A stretch of 64,000 nucleotides of DNA from Aldehydirespirator sp965248735 (GTDB lineage Bacteria > Actinomycetota > Acidimicrobiia > Acidimicrobiales > Aldehydirespiratoraceae): NCBI GenBank assembly GCA_965248735.1, contig OZ252146.1:2108001-2172000 (forward strand). The letters run 5' to 3'. The notes beneath the pieces are model-generated. The model saw only the letters and a list, made by a program, of their open reading frames with translations, ran no database searches and was not told the DNA's origin. The position numbers and the translations under genes were made by a program. This document shows positions 33,642-45,458 of this stretch, in pieces (position 1 is the first letter of the stretch; every line of letters starts with the position of its first letter).

Positions 33642-33802
33642 GGCTGCGAGCCTATAGACCCCGCCGAGCCTGGGAGGAGGCCGCGGACTGCCGCGATGGG
33701 GTCGGCCTCGGTGGCGGGCTTGTCGCTGCGGTAGCGCAGCACCCGGGCGAAGCGCAGCGCCACCCCGCCCGGGTAGCGGCTTGAGCGCTGCGCGCCGCCC
33801 GC
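33638..33802 (-). pseudogene. C-terminal remnant of an ATP-dependent DNA ligase
   Basis: The frame reads AQRSSRYPGGVALRFARVLR and YRSDKPATEADPIAAVRGL, which match the conserved OB-fold end of actinobacterial LigB/LigC-type ATP-dependent ligases (R-YPGGVALRFARVxRYRxDK). No start, adenylation domain or KxDG motif is present upstream, where the ABC-F gene ends at 33817. It is therefore a truncated remnant. Confidence 0.6.
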
Positions 33803-33816
33803 TCTGAGACCGGTCG

Positions 33817-35799
<1,983 letters not shown>

Positions 35800-35809
35800 C
35801 ACCGCCCAA

Positions 35810-35916
35810 CGCTACGCTCCGGTCCACCTCGACCGGCTTGGCTGGCTCCAGGTCGCCCGCGGGGCCGGTCGTGGCGTGAGCGCTACGCTCCGGTCCACCT
35901 CGACCGGCTTGGCTGG
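35810..35916. repeat. 36-bp direct repeat, 71 bp apart
   Basis: CGCTACGCTCCGGTCCACCT and the following 16 bases occur at 35810-35845 and again at 35881-35916. It lies upstream of the ABC-F start, in a 182-bp gap with no gene. Confidence 0.85.
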
Positions 35917-35984
35917 GCATGCATCCACGCAGCTTCCGATGTGATTGGCAGCAGGCCCATTGAGGTCTCAATGCGGAATGTCCG

Positions 35985-36809
35985 TCAGCCGAGCAGCGTG
36001 TCGAGCCGGCACTCGGCCTCGGTTGCCCCCGCGAAGTTCGGTTCGGCGGCCTCCAGGCGGCCCAGCCATCCGACTGACACCCAGCCGGCCATCACCGCGC
36101 CGCCGTCGGTGTGCTCGGGAAGCTCGATGACCCCGCCCCAGTCCATCTTCACGCGGAACGCGTCGGCGTGTCCGGGCCTGGGCTCGAGCTGCGCGGTGGC
36201 CATCGAGCGGGGCGGCTCGATGCCGACCTCGGTCCGCTTCCAGCCCTTGATGTCATCCAGCTCGCAGCCGGGGACGTTTATGTTGAGCACCACCGGCTGC
36301 TCCGGCAGGGCTGTGACCAGTCCCCCCACCGTGGCGGCAGCCACCGTTCCGGCCGTCTCCCAGTGCTGGTCGGCGAGCATCTCCTCCCAGCCCTGGCCCT
36401 CCACTCCGAAGGACGACACCGTCTGGCTCACGGCCACGCCGCTGACGCCTCCGTTGCGGGCCGTCAGGCAGGCCCCGACTGTGCCTGAGTGGTACACCGA
36501 GCGGCCCACGTTGGCGCCGGGGTTGATGCCGGCCACCACCAGGTCGTAGTGCCCGAACAGGTCCAGTCGCCCGAACATCACGCACAGCGCGGGCGGGCCG
36601 GTGACCGACCACACCTCGTCGATGCCGTCGATCGAGGCTCGATGCACCTCGGGCTTGATCAGGTGCAGCGGCCCAAAGGCCGCGCCGTAGCCCGAGTACT
36701 CCTTGTCGGGTGCCACCACCACGACGTCGCCGAGGGTGGCCATGGCCCGGGCCAGCACGTGGAGCCCGATGGAGTCGATGCCGTCGTCGTTGGTGACGAG
36801 AATGCGCAT
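35985..36809 (-). CDS. surE: 5'/3'-nucleotidase SurE
   Basis: A 274-aa phosphatase acting on nucleoside monophosphates. The start MRILVTNDDGIDS supplies the two metal Asp residues, VVVAPDKEYSGYG is the conserved loop, VVAGINPGANVGRSVYHSGTVGA holds the third and fourth metal-site residues. The C-terminal region continues to about residue 270, longer than E. coli SurE. Its promoter region overlaps decayed two-component remnants at 36892-37100. Confidence 0.9.
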   Translation of the reverse strand: MRILVTNDDGIDSIGLHVLARAMATLGDVVVVAPDKEYSGYGAAFGPLHLIKPEVHRASIDGIDEVWSVTGPPALCVMFGRLDLFGHYDLVVAGINPGANVGRSVYHSGTVGACLTARNGGVSGVAVSQTVSSFGVEGQGWEEMLADQHWETAGTVAAATVGGLVTALPEQPVVLNINVPGCELDDIKGWKRTEVGIEPPRSMATAQLEPRPGHADAFRVKMDWGGVIELPEHTDGGAVMAGWVSVGWLGRLEAAEPNFAGATEAECRLDTLLG

Positions 36810-36891
36810 CCGCGGACCCTAGCCGCCCTAAGCGGCACCGAAACCGGTCCCCTGCGGGGTTCTAACCTGATGTTCACCTCGGGTCGGCACA

Positions 36892-36975
36892 CTGGTGCTC
36901 GACGTCTCGATGCCCAACGCCGACGGCCTCAGCGTGTGCTCGCCGCTGACATGCGCACCGACGAGGATCTGCAGC
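36892..36975 (+). pseudogene. Response-regulator receiver remnant
   Basis: The frame reads LVLDVSMPNADGLSV, the phosphoacceptor motif LDVxMPxxDGL of CheY-like domains. It continues only about 10 more residues before a stop (36973-36975) and no start or other domain part precedes it. It is taken as a fragment of a lost response regulator. Confidence 0.5.
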
Positions 36976-37100
36976 TGATCGATGTGGCTGAGGTGGTCGA
37001 GCCGGTGGTGGAGCGGGCCCGGCGCCGCAGCGGGCGTGACATCGCGGTGCGGGTGGAGCGGGGAGTTCCCGTCGAGGGGCGCCCGGAGATAGACGACTAG
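36951..37100 (+). pseudogene. Sensor histidine kinase remnant
   Basis: About 49 codons: LQLIDVAEVVEPVVERARRR, then SGRDIAVRVERGVPVEGRPE. This resembles the linker between HisKA and HATPase domains in actinobacterial kinases (DVAEVVRPVVERARRRxGRxIxVxVxxGVxVxGRP). It ends where the first HATPase block should start. The region 37101-37177 shows nothing. Confidence 0.5.
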
Positions 37101-37177
37101 GACCCGGTGCGGTCGGGATCGCGGCGGCCGCGCCCCCTACTGGACAGAGATCCGGCTGAGGGCGGGAATCGGGAGCG

Positions 37178-39865
37178 CTAGGCGGCGGCCTCCGGGGCCA
37201 ACTCGGCCTTCACCGAGAACTCGGATCCTTCGGAGGTCACCAGCTCGGTGACGCGGCCGGCGGCCCGCACGTCGTCGGCCACCTCGGCCAGCACGGCGAG
37301 ACGCTCCGTGGTGTCGGTGACGGTGGCCCGCAGCACCTCGGTGCGCAGCGGCCGCTTGGCCTCCGACTTGGCCCGGCGCACATCGCCCAGCACGGCCGCG
37401 GCCACTGCGCTGGGCAGCGCGCCCGCGTCGCCGGCCGCGGCCCGCAGCGACTCTGGAAGAGGCCACGCTGAGGCATGGATCGAGCCGTACTGCCACCAAC
37501 TCCAGACCTCCTCGGCGACGAAGGGCATGAACGGCGCGAACAGCTGCTGCAGCACCTTCAGAGCGGCTCTTAGAGAGAACCGCGCCGAGGCCGCGGCGGC
37601 GACTCCGTTCTCGCCGTAGGCCCGGGCCTTCACTAACTCTAGATGATCGTCTGTGAAGGACCAGAAGAACGACTCGGCGCGCTCCAGGGCCCGTGCATAG
37701 TCGAAGGCTTCGAGGGCGCGGGTGGCCTCATCCACCAGGTCGGCGAGGCGGTGCAGCATCGAGCGGTCCAGCGTCTCGGTAACTAACGCCGGAATAGGTG
37801 CGGCGGCCAGGCGCCTTCCCAAGGTCCGTTCAACCCGCAGCACATCGCGCGGAACTTCACGGGGCGCTTCGTTCTCAGGAGCGTCGTCGGGCTCCTTGAA
37901 CTGCAGCACGAACTTGGAGGCGTTGAGCAGCTTGACGGCGAGGCGGCGGCCGATGCGGAACTGCTGTTCGTCGAAGGCGGTGTCGGTGCCGGGGCGCCCG
38001 CACGCGGCCCAGTAGCGCACCGCGTCGGCGCCGTAGCGCTCCAGCAGGTCGGTGGGGACCTGCACGTTGCCCCGCGACTTGGACATCTTCTTGCGGTCGG
38101 GGTCGAGGATCCAGCCCGACAGGGCGCAGTTGCGCCACGGGACCGTGCCAGCGTCGAAGTGGGCCCGCACCACGGTGGAGAACAGCCAGGTGCGGATGAT
38201 GTCGTGGGCCTGGGGCCGCATGTCCATCGGGAAGGTGGCCGCGTAGAGGGTCTCGTCGGTGCGCCAGCCGGTGGCGATCTGGGGCGTGAGCGAGGACGTG
38301 GCCCAGGTGTCCATCACGTCGGGGTCGCCCATGAACCCGCCGGGAACGCCCCGCTGGGACTCGTCGTAGAGCGGTGCGCAGTCCGCGGACGGGTCCACGG
38401 GAAGGGCGGTCTCCTCCGGCTGGATCGGGTGGTCCCACACCGGCGAGCCGTCGGCGTCGAGGCGGTACCACAGCGGGATGGGCACCCCGAAGAAGCGCTG
38501 GCGGCTGATGAGCCAGTCGCCGTTGAGCCCCGCGATCCAGCTCTCGTAGCGGGCCCGCATGTAGCCCGGCACCCAGTTCATCTCCGTGCCCCGGTCGATC
38601 AGTGCCTGGCCGAGGTCGGCGTCGCGCCCGCCGTTACGGATGTACCACTGCCGGCTGGACACGATCTCCAGGGGCTTGTCGCCCTTCTCGAAGAACTTGA
38701 CCGGATGGGTGATGGGCCGGGGCTCGCCGTCTATGTCGCCGGAGGCGGCGAAGACGGCCGCGATCTCGGTGCGGGCCGCCGCGGCGGTCTTGCCGGCCAG
38801 GCGGGCGTAGGCGGCCCGGCCCGCGGACGACTCGATGGCCGCGGGGGGCTCGGCCGCGAAGCGCCCGTCGCGGCCGATCACAGTGCGCACCGGCAGGTTC
38901 AGCTCGCGCCACCAGGTGACGTCGGCGGTGTCGCCGAAGGTGCAGATCATGGCAATGCCGGTGCCCTTGTCGGGATCCGCGAGGCCATGGGCCAGCACCG
39001 GCACCTCCACGTCGAACACCGGCGTGCGCACCGTCGAGCCGAAGCGCGGCCGGTAGCGGCCGTCGTCGGGGTGGGCCACCAGGGCCACGCACGACGGCGC
39101 CAACTCGGGCCGGGTGGTGTCGATCCAGATGTCGTCGCCGTCGGGGCTACCGAAGCGCAGCTTGTGGTAGGCGCCGGGCACTTCCCGGTCGTCGAGTTCC
39201 GCTTGGGCCACCGCGGTCTGGAAGCTCACGTCCCACAGCGACGGCGCCTCGATCTGGTAGGCCTCGCCCCGTTCGAGGTTCTCGAGGAAGGCGAGCTGCG
39301 ACACCCGCCGGCAGTGGGCGTCGATGGTGGCGTAGGTGCGGGTCCAGTCCACCGACAGCCCGATATGCCGGAACAGGTCCTCGAAGGCCTTCTCGTCGGC
39401 CGCGGTGAGCTGCTCGCACAGCTCGATGAAGTTGGGCCGGCTGACCGCGATGGTCCGGCGCTTGGCTACGGCCGAGGGCCGGCCCGCGTCGGGCGGCGCA
39501 GCGAAACCGGGGTCATACGGCAGCGACGGCTCGCAGCGCACGCCGTAGTAGTTCTGCACCCGTCGCTCGGTGGGGAGCCCGTTGTCGTCCCAGCCCATGG
39601 GATAGAAAACGGCCTTGCCGGACATGCGACGGTGGCGGGCGATGATGTCGGTGTGGGTGTAGCTGAATGCGTGGCCCACGTGCAGCGAGCCGCTGACGGT
39701 GGGCGGGGGAGTGTCTATGGAGAACACCTCGGCCCGAGGCCGGGAGGCGTCGAAGCGATAGATCCCGGACGCCTCCCATGCCGCGTCCCATTTGGCTTCA
39801 AGCCCGTCGAGGCTGGGCTTGTCGGGGACGTCGGCCGGGCGCGGCTCCACGGCAGGTCGGCTCAT
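37178..39865 (-). CDS. valS: Valyl-tRNA synthetase
   Basis: An 895-aa class I synthetase. HIGH-like motif is GSLHVGHAF, followed by YPMGWDDNGLPTERRVQ; the CP1 editing domain follows; the KMSKS motif is KKMSKSRGN. The anticodon-binding domain follows and ends with LAPEAAA; the C-terminal coiled coil of longer ValRS is short. The ATG at 39863-39865 gives MSRPAVEPRPADVPDKPSLDG; an ATG 8 codons upstream is possible. ValS enzymes without extended tails are common in actinobacteria. Confidence 0.94.
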   Translation of the reverse strand: MSRPAVEPRPADVPDKPSLDGLEAKWDAAWEASGIYRFDASRPRAEVFSIDTPPPTVSGSLHVGHAFSYTHTDIIARHRRMSGKAVFYPMGWDDNGLPTERRVQNYYGVRCEPSLPYDPGFAAPPDAGRPSAVAKRRTIAVSRPNFIELCEQLTAADEKAFEDLFRHIGLSVDWTRTYATIDAHCRRVSQLAFLENLERGEAYQIEAPSLWDVSFQTAVAQAELDDREVPGAYHKLRFGSPDGDDIWIDTTRPELAPSCVALVAHPDDGRYRPRFGSTVRTPVFDVEVPVLAHGLADPDKGTGIAMICTFGDTADVTWWRELNLPVRTVIGRDGRFAAEPPAAIESSAGRAAYARLAGKTAAAARTEIAAVFAASGDIDGEPRPITHPVKFFEKGDKPLEIVSSRQWYIRNGGRDADLGQALIDRGTEMNWVPGYMRARYESWIAGLNGDWLISRQRFFGVPIPLWYRLDADGSPVWDHPIQPEETALPVDPSADCAPLYDESQRGVPGGFMGDPDVMDTWATSSLTPQIATGWRTDETLYAATFPMDMRPQAHDIIRTWLFSTVVRAHFDAGTVPWRNCALSGWILDPDRKKMSKSRGNVQVPTDLLERYGADAVRYWAACGRPGTDTAFDEQQFRIGRRLAVKLLNASKFVLQFKEPDDAPENEAPREVPRDVLRVERTLGRRLAAAPIPALVTETLDRSMLHRLADLVDEATRALEAFDYARALERAESFFWSFTDDHLELVKARAYGENGVAAAASARFSLRAALKVLQQLFAPFMPFVAEEVWSWWQYGSIHASAWPLPESLRAAAGDAGALPSAVAAAVLGDVRRAKSEAKRPLRTEVLRATVTDTTERLAVLAEVADDVRAAGRVTELVTSEGSEFSVKAELAPEAAA

Positions 39866-39909
39866 GCGGGCGCCAACGCTACCGCCCACCGTCTCAGCCC
39901 GGCCACCTG

Positions 39910-40923
39910 CTAGGCGTCGGTGGGGGCCGCGAGGTAGTCGTCGAGCGCGGCGAGGTAGGCCTGTTTGCGCGTCTCGGTCGTCCAGCTCATGGAGAAGGCG
40001 TTGCGCATCAGCTGTCCGACCTCCTCCGCGGAGAGATCGCCGTCATGTTGGGCCACGGCCAGGTTCTCGTTCATGTAGCCCCGGAAGTAGGCGGGATCGT
40101 CGCTGTTGACAGTCGGGAGCATTCCCTCGTCGAGCATGCGTTTGATGTCGCGTGAGCGGCTGTCCGCCACGACGTAGCGATTGGAGATCGGACAGATCGT
40201 TTGCCCGATCCGCCGGCTGGCCATCTCCCGGGCGAGCGCCCGCTCATCGAGCGCGTTCACGCCGTGGTCGATGCGCTCGACGCCGATGTCGTCGATCGCC
40301 TGCCAGATGTGGGCGACCGAGTTCTCCTGGTCGACGTCGCAGTGCATGGTGAGCCGGTATCCCTCGGCCGCGGCCGCGGCGAACACGTCGGCGAACTTGG
40401 ACGGCGGGTTCCCGTGCTCGTCGGAGTCGAGACCCACGCCGATGATCCAGTCGCGGTAGGGGGCGGCCTGCTCCAACGCCTCGCGCGCCGACTCGGCGCT
40501 CAGGTCTCGCAGGAAGCACATGATGAGGTGCGACTCGATCCCCAGCCGACTCTCGGCGTCGACCTGGGCGCGGCGCAGGCCCTCGATCACCGTCGAGAAC
40601 TCGACCCCTCGTGTGGTGTGGGCCTGCGGGTCGAAGAAGATCTCGGCGTACACCAGGTTCTCGCGGGCAACGGTCTCGAAATAGGCCATGCCGAGGTCGT
40701 AGAAGTCGGTCTCGGTGATGAGCACCGTGTCGCCCTCGTAGCGGGCATCGAGGAAGGTCGGCAGGTCGTCGAAGTCGTACAGCGCGGCCGGGTCGTCGAC
40801 GGAGTCGTAGGGCAGCTCGAGGCCGTTCCGGGCCGCCATCTCGAACTTGAGCTCGGGTTCGAGCACGCCCTCGATGTGCATGTGGAGCTCAGCCTTGGGC
40901 ATCTGCTCGATGAATGCGGCCAT
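39910..40923 (-). CDS. Adenine deaminase (adenosine deaminase superfamily, fungal-type)
   Basis: A 337-aa metal-dependent deaminase. MPKAELHMHIEG has the first metal His pair; TMHCDVDQENSVAHIWQAID, in place of the HAGE motif of adenosine deaminase, is the pattern of adenine deaminases; RIDHGVNAL supplies the third, and VNSDDPAYF the last (Asp) metal ligand. It would deaminate adenine to hypoxanthine. The ATG at 40921-40923 is chosen because the upstream 26 codons are not family-like. It is followed by valS on the same strand. Confidence 0.85.
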   Translation of the reverse strand: MAAFIEQMPKAELHMHIEGVLEPELKFEMAARNGLELPYDSVDDPAALYDFDDLPTFLDARYEGDTVLITETDFYDLGMAYFETVARENLVYAEIFFDPQAHTTRGVEFSTVIEGLRRAQVDAESRLGIESHLIMCFLRDLSAESAREALEQAAPYRDWIIGVGLDSDEHGNPPSKFADVFAAAAAEGYRLTMHCDVDQENSVAHIWQAIDDIGVERIDHGVNALDERALAREMASRRIGQTICPISNRYVVADSRSRDIKRMLDEGMLPTVNSDDPAYFRGYMNENLAVAQHDGDLSAEEVGQLMRNAFSMSWTTETRKQAYLAALDDYLAAPTDA

Positions 40924-41094
40924 GTCCTGCACGGTGATCCTCCCGCCATCGACCCGTCGTCGATAGCCGATCATAGAAGCCCGAGCCCAGACACTGGACA
41001 CCAGGTGCTGTTCGGCACGATCGCCCAGGGAACGGGCGACGCTCCCCGGTTTCCGTTGCCCGACGGGTAGTCGCGTCCTGGCGGCGGGCGCTCA

Positions 41095-42030
41095 CTAGGG
41101 CGTCTTCGGGGCCCCTGGTAGTGGGTACAGGACGTCGGTCAGCTGCTGTGACGCGGCCCACAGTCGCCGCTGGGTGTCCGGGTCGTGCGATCGGCGATTC
41201 GAGGTGACGACCACAGGGTGACCCCGCATCTCCTTGACGCCGCCCGGGCCGTAGTACTGGCCTCCCTCGGCGTTGGGGTCGGTGGCGGCGCGAAGGGTTG
41301 CCAGCGCACCGGTCTCGGCGGGCTGGGTCGTCCTCCGCACTAGTCGCCTCAGCCGGCGTTCGCCGGGAATGTGGCGTCCGATCTCGGTGTGGGAGACGCC
41401 GGGATGGGCGGCGAGCGCGGCGGTCGGGGTTCCGGCTTCGGTCAGGCGCCGCTGCAGTTCGTAGGTGAACAGGAGGTTGGCCAGTTTGGATCGGCCGTAG
41501 GCGGCGATCCGGTTGTAACGGCGCTGGGCCTGCAGGTCGTCGAAGTCGATGCGGGAGAGGATCCGATGGGCGATGCTGCTGACCGTGACGATGCGAGACC
41601 CCTCGACGGGCAGGAGCCGATCGAGCAGCAGCCCGGTCAACGCGAAGTGGCCGATGTGGTTGGTTCCGAACTGCAGTTCGAATCCGTCCGTGGTCTTCTG
41701 CCGCGACGTGTACATGACGCCTGCGTTGTTGATGAGCAGGTCGATCCGGTCGGTGTTGTCCCGCAGCTCGAGTGCGGCGGTTCGGATCGAGTCGAGGGAG
41801 GACAGATCGAGCCGCTGGAGGCGCAGGTCGGCCTTCGGTGCCACGCCCCGGATGTGGGCGATGGCCTCGGCTCCCTTGTCGAGACTCCGTACGGCAAGCA
41901 CCACCGACGCTCCGTGCTCGGCGAGGGCGCGTGCGGTTTCGAGACCGAGCCCGGAGTTGGCGCCGGTCACGACGCACACGCGCCCGCTCTGGTCCGGTAT
42001 GTCGCCCTCGGTCCACTTCTCCTTGGTCAT
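41095..42030 (-). CDS. SDR family oxidoreductase (WWOX/retinol dehydrogenase-like)
   Basis: A 311-aa short-chain dehydrogenase. TGANSGLGLETARALAEHG binds NAD(P), LLINNAGVM is the structural motif, VTVSSIAHR contributes the Ser, and AYGRSKLANLLFTYEL contains the Tyr-x3-Lys pair with the extended C-terminus of this subfamily. A GAGGAGG sequence 8 bases upstream of the ATG at 42028-42030 decides the start against the open frame to 42141. It stands next to, but reads away from, the restriction gene hsdR. Confidence 0.9.
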   Translation of the reverse strand: MTKEKWTEGDIPDQSGRVCVVTGANSGLGLETARALAEHGASVVLAVRSLDKGAEAIAHIRGVAPKADLRLQRLDLSSLDSIRTAALELRDNTDRIDLLINNAGVMYTSRQKTTDGFELQFGTNHIGHFALTGLLLDRLLPVEGSRIVTVSSIAHRILSRIDFDDLQAQRRYNRIAAYGRSKLANLLFTYELQRRLTEAGTPTAALAAHPGVSHTEIGRHIPGERRLRRLVRRTTQPAETGALATLRAATDPNAEGGQYYGPGGVKEMRGHPVVVTSNRRSHDPDTQRRLWAASQQLTDVLYPLPGAPKTP

Positions 42031-42169
42031 CGCGTCCTCCTCAGATGGCATCTCCCGGCGGGATTCTTGTGCCCCCGGGCTTAGCGGCCGACACGGCGCA
42101 AGTCTGCGCAACCAAGCCGCCCCAGTCGGCATTCTGCACACAGGAAAGCCAGTCTCGGGTGGCGAACCG

Positions 42170-45100
42170 CTAGGCAGCTTCCGCCCAGACTGCCGAGAGG
42201 GCCTCGGCCTGCTCTAGGACGGTCTTGGTGGCCTTCTCCTGCTTGTCGGGCGGGTAACCGTGGCGGCGCAGGATGCGGCGCACCATGGTGCGGAGTTTGG
42301 CTCTGACGTTCTCGCGCATGGTCCAGTCGATGGTGACGTTGTTGCGGACCGTCTCGACCAACTCGCAGGCAATGGCTCTCAAGGTCTCGTCGCCGAGGAC
42401 CTTGACCGCGCTGTCGTTGGTCTCCAGCGCGTCGTAGAAGGCCAATTCGTCGTCGGAAAGGCCGAGCTGCTCGCCACGGGCGTCGGCCTCACGGATCTCT
42501 TGGGCCAGGCCGATCAGCTCCTCGATCACCTGGGCGGCCTCTATGGCCCGGTTCTGGTAGCGGAGGATGGACTGCCGGAGCATCTCGGCGAACGATCGGG
42601 CCTGCACGACGTTGCGCCCCCGCCGGCGGGTCACCTCGCCCTGCAGCAGCCGGTGCAGCGCCTCCACGGCCAGGTTGCGCTGGGGCAGGCCCCGCACCTC
42701 GGCCAAGAACTCCTCGGACAGCACCGAGATGTCGGGCTTGTCCAGACCGGCGGCCGCGAAGATGTCGAGCACGCCTTGGGGGGTGACGGCCCGGGAGATG
42801 ATCTGGCGGACGGCATGATCAAGGTCTTCTTCGAGGCGGGTCTCGCCGGGGGTGGGCTTGGACAGCGCCGCGGCCACGGACTGGAAGAAGGCCACGTCGT
42901 CCCGGATGGACATAGCGGCCGGATCGGGCACGGCCAGCGCGAACGCCTGGGACAGCTCGCGCACGGCGGTTGTGCAGCGATCCTTGCCGTCCTCTTGGGC
43001 CAGGACATGCTCCAGCGCCGTGGGCATTAGGCCTAGCCGCGCCTGGGCATCGCCGTCGGCCCATGCCGACCAGTCGAAGCCCCAGAACAGGCTCCGGCAG
43101 ATCTCGTACTTCTCCTGCATGACGGCCACGGCTTCGGCCTGGTCGAGCGCGGTCTCGCCCCGGCCGCCGCTCTCGGTGTAGGTGGCCAGCGCCTTCTTGA
43201 GCTCGTGGGCGAGTCCGAGGTAGTCCACTACCAGCCCGCCGGGCTTGTCGCGGAACACCCGGTTGACCCTGGCGATGGCCTGCATCAGCCCGTGACCCCG
43301 CATGGGCTTGTCCACGTACATGGTGTGCAGGCTGGGCGCGTCGAAACCGGTGAGCCACATGTCTCGCACCAGCACCACCCGCAGCGCGTCGTCGGGGTCG
43401 CGGAACCGGTTGGCCAGCGCCTCGCGGCGGGGCTTGTTGCGGATGTGGGGCTGCCATTCGAGCAGGTCCGACGCTGAGCCGGTCATCACCACCTTGATGG
43501 AGCCCTTGTCGTCGTCGGGGTGGCGCCAGTCGGGGCGCAACCGCACGAGTTCGTTGTGAAGGTCGACGCAGATGCGCCGGCTCATGCACACCACCATGGC
43601 CTTGCCGTCCATGGCGTCGAGACGGGTCTCGTAGTGCTCGACGATGTCGGCCGCTACTTGGCGGATCCGTCCGGCGGCGCCCACGACGGCTTCGAGCTGG
43701 GCCCACTTGGTCTTGAGCTTCTCCTTGCGCTCGACCTCCTCGCCCTCGGTGGCCTCCTCGAAGTCGTCGTCGATGTGGGGCCGACGGCGGTCGTCGAGGG
43801 CCAGGCGGGCCAGGCGGCTCTCGTAGTAGATGGGCACGGTCGCCCTGTCCTGCACGGAGCGCTGGATGTCGTAGACGCTGATGTGGTCGCCGAACACGGC
43901 CCGGGTGTTGGCGTCCTGCTTCTCGATGGGGGTGCCGGTGAAGCCGATGAACGAGGCGTTGGGCAGCGCGTCGCGCATGTGGGCCGCGAAGCCGTCGATG
44001 AAGTCGTACTGGCTCCGATGGGCCTCATCGGCGATCACGACGATGTTGCGCCGGTCCGACAGCCGCGGATGCCGGTCGCCCTTGTCGTCGGGGAAGAACT
44101 TCTGGATGGTGGTGAACACCACGCCGCCCGAAGCGGTGTGGAGCAATTGCCGGAGATCGGCCCGGGTCTGGGCCTGAACCGGGGGTTGGCGCAGCACCTC
44201 CGCGCAGCGTGAGAAGGTGGAGAAGAGCTGGTCGTCGAGGTCGTTGCGGTCGGTGAGCACGACCACGGTGGGGTTGGACATGGCCGTCTCGCGGATGATC
44301 CGCCCTGCGTAGAAGGCCATCGTGAGGCTCTTACCGGAACCTTGGGTGTGCCATACGACGCCGATGCGCCGGTCGCCCGGCTCACCGCCCGGCCTGCGAC
44401 TGGCATCTGCGGGCCTGCTCGCGGCTTGCTGGAGCGCAGCAGCCCGCAGCGTCTCGTCCACCGCGGCCTGAACGGCGTGGAACTGGTGGTAGCCGGCGAT
44501 CTTCTTGTCGAGCCGCCCGCTGCCGTCGTCCTCGAACACGACGAAGTCCCGCACCAGGTCAAGAAACCGACGCTGATCGCACACACCCTGAAGCAGTACT
44601 TGAAGTTGCGGCAGGTGCTTGTCGGCGAGTTCCTCGCCGCCGATGGTACGCCAGGGCTTGAACCACTCCCGGCCAGCGGTGAGGGTGCCCAGCCGGGCCT
44701 CCAGGCCGTCGGACACGATCATCACCGCGTTCATCGAGAACAGTCCAGGCAGGTCGGCCTTGTAGGTCTGGAGCTGCTGCCAGGCCGTCCAGATGGTGGC
44801 GTCGGCGTCGGTGGGGTTCTTAAGTTCGATCATGCCGAGCGGCAGCCCGTTCACGAACAGCACTACATCGGGGCGCCGCTCGATCTTGTTCTCCACAACG
44901 GTGAACTGGTTGACGGCCAGCCAGTCGTTGTTGCCCGGATCGTCGAAGTCGACCACCCGAGCCTGCGCGCCCCGAACCCGCCCACCGCCGCGGTACTCCA
45001 CGGTCACGCCGTCGACGACCATGCGATGGAACGCCCGATTGCGGGCCTCCAGTGTCGCCCCCTCGGGGTGAGTCAGCCGCCGAACGGCGTTGCCAAGCGC

Positions 45101-45364
45101 CTCGCCGGGCAACTCCGGGTTGAGCCGCCCCAGCGCCTCCCGCAACGTCGCGGCCAGCGCCACCGCGCTGTAGTCGGCCCGCTCCGCTGGCGCAGCATCC
45201 GGGTTGACTTCCGATCCATGGGCGACGCTCCAGCCCAACCCCGCCAGCCAGCCAACCGCAGCCGCCTCGACGTCGGCCTCATTGAGCCCGGTCACGGCGA
45301 CTTCCTCAATCGCTGGAGATATGGGCCTGTAGCCCGCAGCTAATGCCCGTAGCGATTCAGCCAT
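42170..45364 (-). CDS. hsdR: Type I restriction enzyme R subunit (HsdR)
   Basis: About 1064 aa from the ATG at 45362-45364 (an open frame upstream could add 43). The nuclease motif D-x13-ExK lies around residues 166-182 (RPDVVLFVNGLPLGMIELKN), Walker A TQGSGKS at about 340-346 and DEAHRSQYD is motif II of the translocase. It cuts DNA at a distance when HsdM/HsdS detect unmethylated target sites. hsdM and hsdS are on the same strand but 7.5 kb upstream, separated by other defence-type genes. The C-terminal helical region is complete to residue 1064. Confidence 0.92.
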   Translation of the reverse strand: MAESLRALAAGYRPISPAIEEVAVTGLNEADVEAAAVGWLAGLGWSVAHGSEVNPDAAPAERADYSAVALAATLREALGRLNPELPGEALGNAVRRLTHPEGATLEARNRAFHRMVVDGVTVEYRGGGRVRGAQARVVDFDDPGNNDWLAVNQFTVVENKIERRPDVVLFVNGLPLGMIELKNPTDADATIWTAWQQLQTYKADLPGLFSMNAVMIVSDGLEARLGTLTAGREWFKPWRTIGGEELADKHLPQLQVLLQGVCDQRRFLDLVRDFVVFEDDGSGRLDKKIAGYHQFHAVQAAVDETLRAAALQQAASRPADASRRPGGEPGDRRIGVVWHTQGSGKSLTMAFYAGRIIRETAMSNPTVVVLTDRNDLDDQLFSTFSRCAEVLRQPPVQAQTRADLRQLLHTASGGVVFTTIQKFFPDDKGDRHPRLSDRRNIVVIADEAHRSQYDFIDGFAAHMRDALPNASFIGFTGTPIEKQDANTRAVFGDHISVYDIQRSVQDRATVPIYYESRLARLALDDRRRPHIDDDFEEATEGEEVERKEKLKTKWAQLEAVVGAAGRIRQVAADIVEHYETRLDAMDGKAMVVCMSRRICVDLHNELVRLRPDWRHPDDDKGSIKVVMTGSASDLLEWQPHIRNKPRREALANRFRDPDDALRVVLVRDMWLTGFDAPSLHTMYVDKPMRGHGLMQAIARVNRVFRDKPGGLVVDYLGLAHELKKALATYTESGGRGETALDQAEAVAVMQEKYEICRSLFWGFDWSAWADGDAQARLGLMPTALEHVLAQEDGKDRCTTAVRELSQAFALAVPDPAAMSIRDDVAFFQSVAAALSKPTPGETRLEEDLDHAVRQIISRAVTPQGVLDIFAAAGLDKPDISVLSEEFLAEVRGLPQRNLAVEALHRLLQGEVTRRRGRNVVQARSFAEMLRQSILRYQNRAIEAAQVIEELIGLAQEIREADARGEQLGLSDDELAFYDALETNDSAVKVLGDETLRAIACELVETVRNNVTIDWTMRENVRAKLRTMVRRILRRHGYPPDKQEKATKTVLEQAEALSAVWAEAA

Positions 45365-45458
45365 CGTAGAGCACCGCTCCGCCGACAGGACACTCGCGAG
45401 CATGGCCCGATCAGATGATGTGTTGTGCCGACGGATGGTGGCAGCTAGGGTCGAGGCT

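Noticed and set aside
35810..35916. Possible relation of the 71-bp spaced direct repeat to the 71-bp tandem array
   Set aside because: Only the spacing agrees; the sequences are unrelated.
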